A stretch of DNA of 56,672 bases from an uncultured Clostridia bacterium (GTDB lineage Bacteria; Bacillota; Clostridia; Christensenellales; Borkfalkiaceae), in the NCBI GenBank assembly GCA_947631905.1, contig CANRND010000012.1:1-56672 (forward strand), in the 5' to 3' direction. The translations under genes and the position numbers were made by a program. The notes below the pieces were generated by a model, which saw only the letters and a list, made by a program, of their open reading frames with translations, was not told the origin of the DNA and did no database searches. Position 1 is the stretch's first letter. Each line of letters begins with the position of its first letter. Below are positions 7,066 to 15,315 of this stretch, piece by piece.

Positions 7066-7391
7066 TCCTCCTCTCCCCAAAAAAATGCTTCGCCTTTTTT
7101 CGGGGTCCCCTCGACAGAACCCGTCTTTATTTTACAAGGCGCGCCCGCATTAGCGGGCGCGCCTTGTAATCCGAGCGGACCTATAAGCCGGGTTCTTCGT
7201 CGGAACAAACTCCGCCTTTCGGCCGCCCGCTGCCGCAGGCGGCGTCTTTCGCTCCGTTGCTCCTCCTCTCCCCTAAAAAATGCTCCGCCTTTTTTCGGGG
7301 TCCCCTCGACAGAACCCGTCTATATTTTACGAGGCGCGCCCGCATTAGCGGGCGCGCCTTGTAATCCGAGCGGACCTATAAGCCGGGTTCT
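7066..7391 (-). repeat. Tandem duplication of the rnpB tail
   Basis: Two 131-base copies, 7066-7196 and 7261-7391, match at about 127 positions with a period of 195 bases. Each contains a hairpin with loop GCTTCGCC or GCTCCGCC, a GC-rich palindrome (arms GGCGCGCCCGC and GCGGGCGCGCC) and the last 30 or so bases of RNase P RNA. The copy at 7261-7391 runs into rnpB; the other is an orphan 3' tail. The linker (7197-7260) holds short palindromes only. Confidence 0.8.
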
Positions 7392-7718
7392 GTCGAGCGC
7401 GGTCATTTATCTACGCCTACCGTCACCGATAGGCTCCAGCGTTATTCACGGTACTCCCTCGGGCGGGCAACCCGTATGAGAGAGACCCAAACTTGCATCG
7501 GACGGGGTTTACATGGCACGGGGCGTTACCGTCCCGTCGGTGAGCTTTTGCCTCGCCTTTCCACCTGAACCGTCTCCGCAAAGCGGAGAGGTTGTCTATT
7601 TCTGTTGCACTTTCCTTAAAGTCGCCTTCACCTGACGTTATCAGGCGTCCTGCCCTGTGATGCCCGGACTTTCCTCACCGCAATTTCTTGCGCCGCGACC
7701 GCGTAGTCCGCTCGGATC
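7363..7718 (-). ncRNA. rnpB: RNase P RNA
   Basis: Catalytic RNA that removes 5' leaders from pre-tRNAs with the RnpA protein. On the minus strand GAGGAAAGTCCGGGC (P4 5' side) and ACAGAACCCGGCTTATAG (P4 3' side) are exact family landmarks. The ends pair as ATCCGAGCGGAC with GTCCGCTCGGAT (helix P1). The length of about 356 bases is normal. The minus-strand -10 TATAAT lies at 7725-7730. Open reading frames drawn across it are spurious. Its 3' tail is duplicated downstream. Confidence 0.95.
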
Positions 7719-7724
7719 AAGATA

Positions 7725-7730
7725 ATTATA
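7725..7730 (-). promoter_or_regulatory. rnpB -10 element
   Basis: TATAAT on the minus strand, seven bases before the expected RNA 5' end. The -35 region is poor. The divergent pyk promoter begins 22 bases away, so the two promoters share a short control region. Confidence 0.65.
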
Positions 7731-7751
7731 GCACAAATTTTCGGAAAGTAC

Positions 7752-7779
7752 TTGATTTTTGCTTTGTTTATGATAAAAT
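7752..7779 (+). promoter_or_regulatory. pyk promoter
   Basis: TTGATT (7752-7757), 16-base spacer, TAAAAT (7774-7779), giving a leader of about 30 bases before the pyk ATG. Confidence 0.65.
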
Positions 7780-7814
7780 ATTTTCGAAGTATTTTTTCCG
7801 AGGGGGGAATTTTT

Positions 7815-9227
7815 ATGAAAAAGACAAAGATCGTCTGCACGCTCGGTCCCGCTTCCGAGACGGAGGAGATCATCTCCGCAATGGCGGACGCGGGCATGAA
7901 CGTCGCGCGCATCAACTTCTCGCACGGCACCCACGAGGACCACGCCAAAAAGATCGAGATCATCAAACGGGTGCGCGAAAAGAAGAACATCCCGTTGCCC
8001 ATTTTGCTCGACACAAAGGGTCCCGAGTTCCGCATCAAGACGTTCAAGAACGGCAAGATCTTCCTCAACGAAGGCGACGCGTTCACCTTTACATCGGAGG
8101 AGATCGAGGGCGACGAAACCCGCGTTTCCGTCTCCTATAAAAACATCTGCGCCGAAATGAACCCCGGCGACAAAATTTTGCTCAACAACGGTCTCATGGT
8201 GTTCGAGGTCGTCGAAGTCAAAAAGCCGAACGTCGTGTGCAAAGTGTTGATCGGCGGCGAACTCTCCAACCGCAAGAGCATGTTCTTCCCCGAAAAACAG
8301 CTCAACCTTGTGTATCTTTCCGAACAGGACAAATCAGACCTGCTCTTCGGCATCGAGCATGAAGTCGACTTTGTGGCCTGCTCGTTCGTCTCCAAAGCGC
8401 AGGACATCCTCGACGTGAGAAATTTCCTCAAAGAACACGGTTGCACCAACATCGACCTCATTGCAAAGATCGAGAACCGCGCGGGCGTAAACAATCTCAA
8501 CGAAATTCTGAAAGTTTCGGACGGCATCATGATCGGCCGCGGCGACATGGGCGTGGAGATCCCCTACGAGGAACTGCCCGACATCCAAAAGACGATCATC
8601 AGCGCCTGCCGTATCGCGGGCAAGCGCTGCATTACGGCGACCGAGATGCTGGAAAGTATGATCCACCAGCCCCGCCCCACCCGTGCGGAAATTTCCGACG
8701 TTGCCAACGCCGTTTTCGACGGCTCCTCCGCCATTATGCTCTCGGGCGAGACCGCCGCGGGCGAATATCCCGTGCAGGCGGTGGCGGCGATGGCGAAGAT
8801 CGCCATGCAGGCGGAGAGCAAAACGGAATACATCCAATACGTTGAGGACAGCGACTATCTCATCCGCGGGCTTTCGGACGCTCTGTCCCACTCGGCGTGT
8901 CTGCTCGCCCACGACGTGCATGCAAAGGCGATCGTCGTCTGCACGAGGACGGGCGGCACGGCGAAGATGGTCTCCCGCTTCCGCCCGAATATCGACATCA
9001 TCGGCATGACGACGGACGAAAAGAGTTACAGAAAACTCGCCCTCTCGTGGGGGGTGTTGCCCGTCCTCTCCGAGGAATACTTCTCGGTGGACGTGCTGTT
9101 CCACTTTGCAAAGCGCGCGGCGGTGGAGAGCGGGCTTGTGCAGCACGGGGACGTCATCGTCATCACGGGCGGCACGCCCAACGGCAAGAGCGGCAACTCC
9201 TCTCTCATCAATCTCGAAACGGTGTAA
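7815..9227 (+). CDS. pyk: Pyruvate kinase
   Basis: Final glycolytic step: phosphoenolpyruvate plus ADP to pyruvate plus ATP. The 470-residue protein starts MKKTKIVCTLGPASE and shows LLDTKGPEFR, the catalytic lysine in IAKIENRAG, IGRGDMGVEIP and MLSGETAAGEYP. The C-terminal allosteric domain is present, but the PEP-utilizer extension of Bacillus Pyk is absent. Start at 7815 is set by GGGGGGAAT; the earlier in-frame start lies inside the promoter. It is transcribed alone, with a terminator right behind. Confidence 0.97.
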   Translation: MKKTKIVCTLGPASETEEIISAMADAGMNVARINFSHGTHEDHAKKIEIIKRVREKKNIPLPILLDTKGPEFRIKTFKNGKIFLNEGDAFTFTSEEIEGDETRVSVSYKNICAEMNPGDKILLNNGLMVFEVVEVKKPNVVCKVLIGGELSNRKSMFFPEKQLNLVYLSEQDKSDLLFGIEHEVDFVACSFVSKAQDILDVRNFLKEHGCTNIDLIAKIENRAGVNNLNEILKVSDGIMIGRGDMGVEIPYEELPDIQKTIISACRIAGKRCITATEMLESMIHQPRPTRAEISDVANAVFDGSSAIMLSGETAAGEYPVQAVAAMAKIAMQAESKTEYIQYVEDSDYLIRGLSDALSHSACLLAHDVHAKAIVVCTRTGGTAKMVSRFRPNIDIIGMTTDEKSYRKLALSWGVLPVLSEEYFSVDVLFHFAKRAAVESGLVQHGDVIVITGGTPNGKSGNSSLINLETV

Positions 9228-9242
9228 CGCTTTGAAAATTCC

Positions 9243-9277
9243 GAGACCCGATCGGTTTGATCGGGTCTCATTTTATT
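9243..9277 (+). terminator. pyk terminator
   Basis: Eleven-base perfect arms GAGACCCGATC and GATCGGGTCTC (9243-9253, 9259-9269) followed by ATTTTATT. Confidence 0.85.
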
Positions 9278-9432
9278 CTCGTTTTCTTGTCGCAGACAAA
9301 CCGCCAAACCGTTCCAAGATTCATTATAGAACCTCATGTTCAAAAATGCATGAAATGGAACAATTTGTTCCGTTTATGACTAAAAACAAGCTGTTAGAAT
9401 TACGTACGGAACCGGCAAAGATTGTACAACGA

Positions 9433-9478
9433 GGCGGCGGAGCGCAAAATTTGCGCTCCGCCGCCTTTATATTTTTAT
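9433..9478 (+). terminator. Orphan strong terminator
   Basis: Sixteen-base perfect arms GGCGGCGGAGCGCAAA (9433-9448) and its complement (9450-9465), then TTTATATTTTTATT. It ends no annotated gene: pyk already has its own terminator 160 bases upstream. Confidence 0.75.
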
Positions 9479-9514
9479 TATTCCGTGTAGGGAAGCAACT
9501 AATCGCCCCACACC

Positions 9515-9688
9515 TGTCATTTCGACCCGCGCCCCTTTCTGTCATTTCGACCGAAGCCGCAGGCGGAGTGGAGAAATCTCAACAATATTAAAACTAAGGT
9601 AGAGATGTTTCGACTTCACTTCGTTTCGCTCAACATGACATTTTGGAATAAGGTAGAGATTTCTACTTCGTCGCTGACGCTCCTCGTG
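9515..9688. repeat. 173-base dispersed repeat, copy 1
   Basis: Starts TGTCATTTCGACCCGCGCCC and contains GAAGCCGCAGGCGGAGTGG, then GTTTCGACTTCACTTCG. It is near-identical to 9783-9955. TGTCATTTCGA-type units also occur at 16262, 18187, 18227 and 30697 onward, making this the commonest dispersed repeat in the window. Confidence 0.8.
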
Positions 9689-9782
9689 CCGCGCTTAGAG
9701 AATCAGAACGGCGCGCGGGGCGACAAGCTCGAAATGACATTATTTAGAAACGGTTACGTCACCCCGCCTCGTTTGCTCCCAA

Positions 9783-9955
9783 TGTCATTTCGACCCGCGC
9801 CCCTTTCTGTCATTTCGACCGAAGCCGCAGGCGGAGTGGAGAAATCTCAACATTATTAAAAATAAGGTAGAGATGTTTCGACTTCACTTCGTTTCGCTCA
9901 ACATGACATTTTGGAATAAGGTAGAGATCCCTACTTCGTCGCTACGCTCCTCGTG
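9783..9955. repeat. 173-base dispersed repeat, copy 2
   Basis: Direct copy of 9515-9688, offset by 268 bases, with a handful of substitutions and one small gap. It ends about 20 bases before the stop codon of the minus-strand regulator gene. Confidence 0.8.
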
Positions 9956-9974
9956 TCCCCTTTTCCCACCTTAA

Positions 9975-10739
9975 TCATAATTTATTTCCCGCGACGGCGC
10001 AGGCGCTCTTAGCAAGCGCGACTTCGAACCGTTCGGGATACGCCCGATGCAGCCCCGCGCAGAGGATCTCCGCAAAAAACAGCGGGATTAGCCGCTCCTC
10101 CCTGTCCGTGCAAGGCTCTGCGCAAAAGGCGCAATCGGCGTATTGCCCTCCCCCGCCGAGCGAGAGGATCTTCATTCCGTTCGCCCGCGCAAGCTCCGCC
10201 GCCCGCGCGACTTCCCCGCCGCCGCCCAGCGTAATGAGCAAATCGTTTCCGCCGCACGCGGGGATGACAATGTTCCGAAACTGCGCGTCCTCTTCCTTGA
10301 CCGCGAACACCCCCATTTCGAGCAAACGGTTTTTCAGCCACAGCGCGGCAAACGCATGCTCCGCCGCCGCAAAACAGCAGACCTTGTCCGCAAAGAGAAT
10401 GAGCGCGAACGCCCGCTTCAAGAGCGCGCCGTCCACCGCCCCGCGGCAACGCGCAAACGCCGCAAGGTATTCCGCCTGAATATCGTACATAAAATCTCTC
10501 GGCTCCTCTCCGGGCCAAACCTTCCCCTCCCGCGCGAGCGTGACGCGGAAGTCGGAATACCCCCGGAAGCCCAATGCGCGGCACAGCCGCACCACCGTCG
10601 CAACCGACACCCCCGCCGCTTCGGAAAGTTCGGTGACGGTGAGCTGTAAAAGCTCCCGCCTGTCCGTCTTTTGAAGATATTCCCCGAGCCGTTTCATCGC
10701 GGGGGAAACCGCCGCTTTCCCCTCCGTACCTTTCTCCAT
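9975..10739 (-). CDS. RpiR-family transcriptional regulator (HTH + SIS)
   Basis: A 254-residue repressor-type protein. The N-terminal helix-turn-helix lies in the stretch ending LSEAAGVSVATVVRLCRALG (about 40-65). A SIS phosphosugar-binding domain follows, with LLITLGGGGEVARAAELA typical of the sugar-phosphate site. Such regulators usually sense hexose or hexosamine phosphates. ATG 10739 is chosen over the in-frame ATG at 10769 because that codon overlaps the -10 TATAAT; a GGAG lies seven bases before 10739. It is divergent from the small XRE gene, and a 19-base palindrome sits inside its promoter spacer, fitting autoregulation. No sugar genes adjoin it, so the effector is unknown. Confidence 0.85.
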   Translation of the reverse strand: MEKGTEGKAAVSPAMKRLGEYLQKTDRRELLQLTVTELSEAAGVSVATVVRLCRALGFRGYSDFRVTLAREGKVWPGEEPRDFMYDIQAEYLAAFARCRGAVDGALLKRAFALILFADKVCCFAAAEHAFAALWLKNRLLEMGVFAVKEEDAQFRNIVIPACGGNDLLITLGGGGEVARAAELARANGMKILSLGGGGQYADCAFCAEPCTDREERLIPLFFAEILCAGLHRAYPERFEVALAKSACAVAGNKL

Positions 10740-10767
10740 TCTTCCGCTCCAAACCCTTTCTCCTTTC

Positions 10768-10797
10768 ATTATAGTACGTTTTTAACGTACTTGTCAA
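10768..10797 (-). promoter_or_regulatory. Promoter of the RpiR gene with operator in the spacer
   Basis: Minus-strand -35 TTGACA and -10 TATAAT (10768-10773) are 18 bases apart. The palindrome AGTACGTT-TTT-AACGTACT (10773-10791) fills the spacer, so a bound repressor would block polymerase. A similar half site, AACGTATTA, lies in the XRE promoter region, suggesting shared control. Confidence 0.7.
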
Positions 10798-10818
10798 GTA
10801 ATAACGTATTATTTTGTC

Positions 10819-10824
10819 TATAAT
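10819..10824 (+). promoter_or_regulatory. -10 element of a probably leaderless gene
   Basis: TATAAT ends six bases before the GTG at 10831, placing the expected transcription start on the start codon itself. There is no good -35 at 17 bases and no ribosome binding site. Confidence 0.5.
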
Positions 10825-10830
10825 TTTTTT

Positions 10831-11043
10831 GTGGACACGACGACGAAATTTACACAACGGTTCAACGAAGTCTTGAAATATTCCGACGTAAAGCAAACGG
10901 CGCTTGCCAAAGCGGCGAACGTCTCCAAACAGTGCATTTCGGATTATAAGGCGGGAAAGAGCGTGCCGAGCCTCGATACCCTCTATCTCATCTGCAAATA
11001 TCTCGATATTTCGGCGGACTATCTGCTCGGGCTGGAAGAATGA
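10831..11043 (+). CDS. Small XRE-family HTH regulator
   Basis: A 70-residue protein that is essentially one Cro/C1-type helix-turn-helix domain: ALAKAANVSKQCISDYKAGK (about 24-43) holds the two helices and YLDISADYLLGLEE is the usual C-terminal signature. The GTG start at 10831 is in frame with no Shine-Dalgarno and sits where transcription should begin. It is divergent from the RpiR gene across a shared 60-base control region. The target is unknown; local autoregulation is likely. Confidence 0.8.
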   Translation: MDTTTKFTQRFNEVLKYSDVKQTALAKAANVSKQCISDYKAGKSVPSLDTLYLICKYLDISADYLLGLEE

Positions 11044-11136
11044 ACGGCGCGGAAGAGCGGGCAAGGCGAAAAGCGGCGGCAAAGCGCGGAAAACGGACAA
11101 TTTTCAAAATGTTTCCTGAAAACCGTCCGCCCTTGC

Positions 11137-11165
11137 TTGCCAAAATCGCACACGTATGCTATAAT
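11137..11165 (+). promoter_or_regulatory. radC operon promoter
   Basis: TTGCCA (11137-11142), 17 bases, TATAAT (11160-11165). Transcription from about 11172 excludes the in-frame ATG at 11137 and supports 11194 as the radC start. Confidence 0.75.
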
Positions 11166-11193
11166 TTTAGGGAACAGACGCGGGGGAAGCGGT

Positions 11194-11901
11194 ATGCACG
11201 AAGGACACAGGCAACGGATGTTGGAGCGCTTGGAGGCGCATGAGGACAGTTTGCAGGATCATGAATTGCTCGAGATCCTGCTCTTCAATGCGATCCCCCG
11301 CAAAAACACCAACGAAATTGCGCACAACCTGCTCACGAAATTCGGTTCCTTTTCCGCGCTTGCGCGCGCCGACCTCACCTCTCTCGCCTCGGTGGAGGGC
11401 GTCGGCAGAAACACGGCGGCATACCTGAGATGCGTCTTCCTCTCCATCGAGCGCATCCGTCTCGAATCCGTTACGACATTTCCCTCCGCGCGCAACTACG
11501 CCGCGTTTTCGGCTCTGCTCGGGGAACAGCTCCGGGGGCTGAAACAGGAGTGCATCGAACTGTTCGCCACCGACAAAGACGGGAATATCCTCGGCGTGGA
11601 GAGCTATACTTCCCACGAACAGGGGCGGGCGCAGCTCGAACCGCGCGTCGTCTCCAAATTTTTCGCAACGCACGATCCCAAGGCGCTCGTCATCGCCCAC
11701 AACCATTTGAGCGGCTCCGCCACTCCCTCGCACTCCGACGACATCTTTACGATGAAAATGCAGGCGGCGTGCGCGTTCCACGGCATTCCCCTCTACGACC
11801 ATATCATCGTTGCGCCTGACGAGATGTACAGCTATCACGCCTGCTCGCGGTTCGACTATCTGAAAACCCTTCGGGAAGATCCCCTCTCCCCGCAGAAATA
11901 A
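11194..11901 (+). CDS. radC: RadC-like JAB/MPN-domain protein
   Basis: A 235-residue member of the RadC (UPF0758) family, named for a disputed DNA-repair phenotype and of uncertain biochemical function. The start MHEGHRQRMLERL matches the family opening. A helix-hairpin-helix with SVEGVGRNTAAYL (about 65-80) is followed by the JAMM metal motif IAHNHLSGSATPSHSDD (about 165-181). Its stop is one base from the start of the histidine kinase gene, so the three genes 11194-13786 are one operon, an odd pairing for radC. Confidence 0.9.
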   Translation: MHEGHRQRMLERLEAHEDSLQDHELLEILLFNAIPRKNTNEIAHNLLTKFGSFSALARADLTSLASVEGVGRNTAAYLRCVFLSIERIRLESVTTFPSARNYAAFSALLGEQLRGLKQECIELFATDKDGNILGVESYTSHEQGRAQLEPRVVSKFFATHDPKALVIAHNHLSGSATPSHSDDIFTMKMQAACAFHGIPLYDHIIVAPDEMYSYHACSRFDYLKTLREDPLSPQK

Positions 11902-11902
11902 C

Positions 11903-13123
11903 ATGAGACCTTTCACGCTCGGAAGACAAAATTTAAGCGGACTCATCCGCATCGGCAAAGTCCTCATCTTCTGCCTGCTCATCGTGGTGGAGATCGTGGT
12001 CGCGGTCAATAACCGCGGCCTGTATCTGACGGGTTTCAACGCGCTTTGGGTGATCATTCCCGCGGAAGTCGCGCTCGCAACCGAGAACGCCGTAAAGATG
12101 TGGGCGCTCAAAGAGTTCAAGCACAAGATCGCCTGCTACGTTATCGACGTACTTTTGCTCCTCGTCCTCACCTATTTTACAACGGGCGCGCTCATCTCCA
12201 CCCTCTATATCGTCATACTCACCGAGTTCTACATCAGCCAGGAAAAGCTCTCGGGAAGCATTGCGATGGGCGTTTGCAGCGTGGTCCTCTTTCTCGTGGT
12301 GTTCGCCGTCTCCAACGCTCTCAAAGGGCAGGAAGTGGACGTAGGCTCCCTTGTGGCGGGCGCGTTCAACGACCTCATCATTCTCGTTCTACACTTCTTC
12401 GTCGTCAATTTTACCATTCAGATCTACCGCAAGAACATCGAGATCACCAGGGCTCTCGACGAACTCAACGAGACAAACGAAAAGCTCGTAAAGGCGAATG
12501 CGGAACTGAGAACGGTCACCGCGCTCGAAGAACGCCAGCGCATCGCCAAAGACATCCACGACACAGCGGGCCACTCCCTTACGACCGTCATCATGCAGAC
12601 GGAGGCGGCAAAGCTCGTGATCGACACCGACCCCGAGGACGCGAAACGCAAACTGTTCGCCGCAAATTTGCAGGCGAAACACGCCCTTGAAGAACTGCGC
12701 GAGAGCGTGCATCTCCTCTCGGGAACGGATGTAAAGCCCACCCTCAAAGAGGCGCTCGAACGCATCATCCACGAGTCCTCGGACGGAACGGACATCACCA
12801 TACGGAGCGACATCGACGACATTGCCCTCTGCGACGCCAAGACCCGCTTTGTATGCAACAGTCTGAAAGAAGGCATCTCCAACGGCCTGCGCCACGGCGG
12901 CGCGACCGCCTTTTGGTTTGAGTTCAAAAAGAAAGACCACAGCCTGCGCTTTCTGCTCTCGGACAACGGAAAGGGCGCGGACCTTTCCGCCATGAAAGAG
13001 GGATTCGGGCTTTCGGGCATGCACCGCCGCGCCGAGAGTCTGGGCGGCTCGGTTTGGTTCGAAACGGAAAAGGACGAGGGCTTTGAGATCCACATCCTCT
13101 TGCCTGCGGACGCCGAAAATTAA
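11903..13123 (+). CDS. NarL/DesK-type sensor histidine kinase
   Basis: Membrane sensor of 406 residues. Five or six hydrophobic segments occupy residues 18-175 with almost no external loops, so the signal is probably read within the membrane. A coiled coil (180-210) leads to the HisKA_3 phosphoacceptor H219 in RIAKDIHDTAGH, then an N-box EGISNGLRHGG and G-boxes DNGKGAD and GFGLSGM. It begins two bases after radC and is translationally coupled; the cognate regulator follows after 18 bases. DesK-like membrane or envelope sensing is the best family guess. Confidence 0.9.
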   Translation: MRPFTLGRQNLSGLIRIGKVLIFCLLIVVEIVVAVNNRGLYLTGFNALWVIIPAEVALATENAVKMWALKEFKHKIACYVIDVLLLLVLTYFTTGALISTLYIVILTEFYISQEKLSGSIAMGVCSVVLFLVVFAVSNALKGQEVDVGSLVAGAFNDLIILVLHFFVVNFTIQIYRKNIEITRALDELNETNEKLVKANAELRTVTALEERQRIAKDIHDTAGHSLTTVIMQTEAAKLVIDTDPEDAKRKLFAANLQAKHALEELRESVHLLSGTDVKPTLKEALERIIHESSDGTDITIRSDIDDIALCDAKTRFVCNSLKEGISNGLRHGGATAFWFEFKKKDHSLRFLLSDNGKGADLSAMKEGFGLSGMHRRAESLGGSVWFETEKDEGFEIHILLPADAEN

Positions 13124-13141
13124 AACACGGGAGGCAAAATC

Positions 13142-13786
13142 ATGATCAAAGTACTACTCGCAGACGACCAATCCATTCTCGCGGACGGCCTGAAAAGCGT
13201 GTTGCAAAGCTGTGCGGAGCTGAACGTTGTGGGAATTGCCAAAGACGGCTTCGAAGCGGTGGAACTCGCGCGGACCCTCTCCCCCGACGTGGTGCTGATG
13301 GACATCCGCATGCCCAACATGAACGGGGTGATCGCAACACGGGAGATAAAGCGCGTCGACCCCAATATCAAAGTTCTGGTTTTGACGACGTTCGACGACA
13401 GCGACTATATTTTAAGCGCCATCAACAACGGCGCGAGCGGATACCTCTTGAAAGACACCAGCTCCGCCGCCCTGATCGACGCGATCAAGAACGCTTATAT
13501 GGGCGACACCATCCTGCCCGCCAAGATCGCGCGGCGGATCGCGGACGCCGCGAAACTCGTTTCAAACGACCGCGAGATCAAACTCAAACGCGCCTTTTCT
13601 TTCTCCGACCGCGAGGTGGAGATCGCGCTCATGCTCTGCGAAGGGTTTACGAACAAGCAGATCGCCTCGGCGCTCAAACTGACGGACGGCACTTCGCGCA
13701 ACTACATTTCCGCCATTTACGAAAAGACGGAAAGCGACAACCGCGCCGCCGCCGTGGAAAAAATGAAAGCGCTCCTCAACGCATGA
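13142..13786 (+). CDS. LuxR/NarL-family response regulator
   Basis: Partner of the preceding kinase. Receiver domain 1-120 has the acidic pair in LLADDQ, phosphoacceptor D54 in VVLMDIRMP, the threonine in LTTFDD and the lysine in YLLKD. The C-terminal LuxR HTH includes SDREVEIALMLCEGFTNKQI (about 157-176). The ATG follows a GGGAGGC site. A hairpin terminator 23 bases after the stop closes the operon. Confidence 0.93.
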   Translation: MIKVLLADDQSILADGLKSVLQSCAELNVVGIAKDGFEAVELARTLSPDVVLMDIRMPNMNGVIATREIKRVDPNIKVLVLTTFDDSDYILSAINNGASGYLLKDTSSAALIDAIKNAYMGDTILPAKIARRIADAAKLVSNDREIKLKRAFSFSDREVEIALMLCEGFTNKQIASALKLTDGTSRNYISAIYEKTESDNRAAAVEKMKALLNA

Positions 13787-13808
13787 ACCCTGCAAAACGC
13801 AGAAATTC

Positions 13809-13846
13809 CGCCCCGCGGCGGCGCCCCCGCCGCGGGGCGTTTTTTG
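13809..13846 (+). terminator. Terminator of the radC-kinase-regulator operon
   Basis: Perfect 13-base arms CGCCCCGCGGCGG and CCGCCGCGGGGCG around a short CGCCC loop, followed by six T residues. Confidence 0.9.
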
Positions 13847-13970
13847 TGCCGGAAAACGCGCCGCAACGCCTCTTGACACGTTCTGCACAATTTGGTGAAT
13901 ACTTTTGTTCAAACCGTTCTTTTTTTTGACTTTTTGCGACTCTTTTTTCGTTTTCCCTTTTGGGGAAGTC

Positions 13971-13999
13971 TTGACAATCGCAGGAACGTATGCTATAAT
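13971..13999 (+). promoter_or_regulatory. Promoter of the peptidase gene
   Basis: Perfect TTGACA (13971-13976), 17-base spacer, perfect TATAAT (13994-13999), with a ribosome binding site AAGGAG 17 bases on. Confidence 0.88.
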
Positions 14000-14029
14000 A
14001 AAGGAACCCACAAGGAGAATACAACACCT

Positions 14030-15301
14030 ATGAGCAACTATTTCGAAGAAGCGGTGAAGGGCATCTGCGAGAGCGTCCGCTTCGACTCTTCCCTCGCAAA
14101 TCATTCCTCGAAGTTCCCTTTCGGGCGGGGCGCCGCAGACTGTTTGTGCCACTTTCTCGATCTTGCAGAGAGCCTCGGCTTCGAGACGTTCAACTACGAT
14201 AACTATATCGGAGAAGTCGTGTTCGGGGAAGCGGAAGAGGAGTTTGCCATTCTGTGTCATCTCGACGTCGTCCCCGCGGGAGACGGCTGGACGAAAGATC
14301 CGTTCGGCGGCACGATCGAGGACGGAAGCATCTGGGGACGGGGTACGGTGGACGACAAAGGTCCCGCGATCTGTTGCCTGTATGCGTTAAAAGCCTTAAA
14401 AGACAAGGGATTCGTCCCCTCGAAGAAGATCAAGCTCATCGTCGGCTGCAACGAAGAGAACGGCTGGGGATGTATCGAACACTATAACGACGTGGCGCAT
14501 ATGCCCGAGGTCGGGTTTTCGCCCGATGCGGATTTCCCCGTCATCTATGCGGAAAAGGGCATTCTGCACCTTCGGTTGCACTTCCCGATGCCCACAGCGC
14601 CTTTCCTGCACCTCGAAGGCGGCAAGCAGGGCAACATGGTGTGCGACCGTTGCGAAGCGACGCCCCGCTCTCTCACCGTGACGAAAGCGCGGGAACTCGG
14701 GCTCACCGTCCAGAACAAAAAGATCATCGCGTTCGGCAAGAGCGCGCACGGCTCTACGCCCGAACTCGGCGAAAACGCCATTTTGCCCGTTCTGAAATTT
14801 TTCGCGGCAAAGAACGAGGTCGTGGCGCGCATCATCGACTGCGTTTTCAACGACATTTACGGCTTAAAGACGCTCTCCGATGAGACGGGATCGCTCACGA
14901 TGTCGCCCAACGTGATCAAATACCGCAAAAAGCAGGTCCTCGTTCTCGTGGACATCCGCTATCCCGCAACCGTTCCCGTGGAAGAAGTCCTCGGACGGGT
15001 GGCGAAATTCGGCGTAAAATACGAGACGGTACACTTCCAGAAGCCGCTCTACCACGATAAAAACAGTGCGTTGGTGCAGACGTTGCTCAAAACCTATGAG
15101 GACGTTACGGGCAAAAAAGCGGAACCGATCGCCATCGGCGGCGGCACGTATGCGCGGGCGCTCAAAGAGGGCGTCGGGTTCGGTCCCGAGATGCCGGGCG
15201 ATCCTCCCGTCATCCACATGGCGGACGAGCATATCACGCTGGAACGGGTGAAACTGCTCCTCGAACTGTATGAAACAGCCATCGAGCGTTTGACAAAATA
15301 A
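14030..15301 (+). CDS. Sapep/PepV-type M20 dipeptidase
   Basis: Cytosolic zinc metallopeptidase of 423 residues, likely to cleave dipeptides or act on D-amino-acid-containing peptides. M20 motifs are CHLDVVPAGD, WGRGTVDDKGP (bridging aspartate) and VGCNEENGWG (catalytic and ligand glutamates), with a late GGGTYAR. The lid domain lies at about 190-310. It is somewhat shorter than the 470 residues usual for PepV. The ATG at 14030 follows AAGGAG; the longer frame starts inside the promoter. Monocistronic, with its own promoter and terminator. Confidence 0.9.
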   Translation: MSNYFEEAVKGICESVRFDSSLANHSSKFPFGRGAADCLCHFLDLAESLGFETFNYDNYIGEVVFGEAEEEFAILCHLDVVPAGDGWTKDPFGGTIEDGSIWGRGTVDDKGPAICCLYALKALKDKGFVPSKKIKLIVGCNEENGWGCIEHYNDVAHMPEVGFSPDADFPVIYAEKGILHLRLHFPMPTAPFLHLEGGKQGNMVCDRCEATPRSLTVTKARELGLTVQNKKIIAFGKSAHGSTPELGENAILPVLKFFAAKNEVVARIIDCVFNDIYGLKTLSDETGSLTMSPNVIKYRKKQVLVLVDIRYPATVPVEEVLGRVAKFGVKYETVHFQKPLYHDKNSALVQTLLKTYEDVTGKKAEPIAIGGGTYARALKEGVGFGPEMPGDPPVIHMADEHITLERVKLLLELYETAIERLTK

Positions 15302-15315
15302 TCAGAATACAAAAT

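Larger units (their letters stand above)
9278..9974. other. Repeat-rich spacer with a possible small transcript
   Basis: 9278-9432 is unique DNA with a palindrome GGAACAA-T-TTGTTCC (9357-9371) and ends in a strong terminator, so a small RNA or short peptide gene could lie here. No promoter is convincing, and the possible ORF from 9346 reads through the terminator into repeats. The rest is two direct copies of a 173-base repeat. Confidence 0.5.

Noticed and set aside
6603..7208. 201-codon minus-strand frame covering the small RNA and repeats
   Set aside because: Crosses a terminator, a structured RNA and the duplicated rnpB tail; no ribosome binding site and no family.
9346..9591. Short ORF MHEMEQFVPFMTKNKLLELR after pyk
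   Set aside because: No ribosome binding site, and it reads through a strong terminator into a dispersed repeat.
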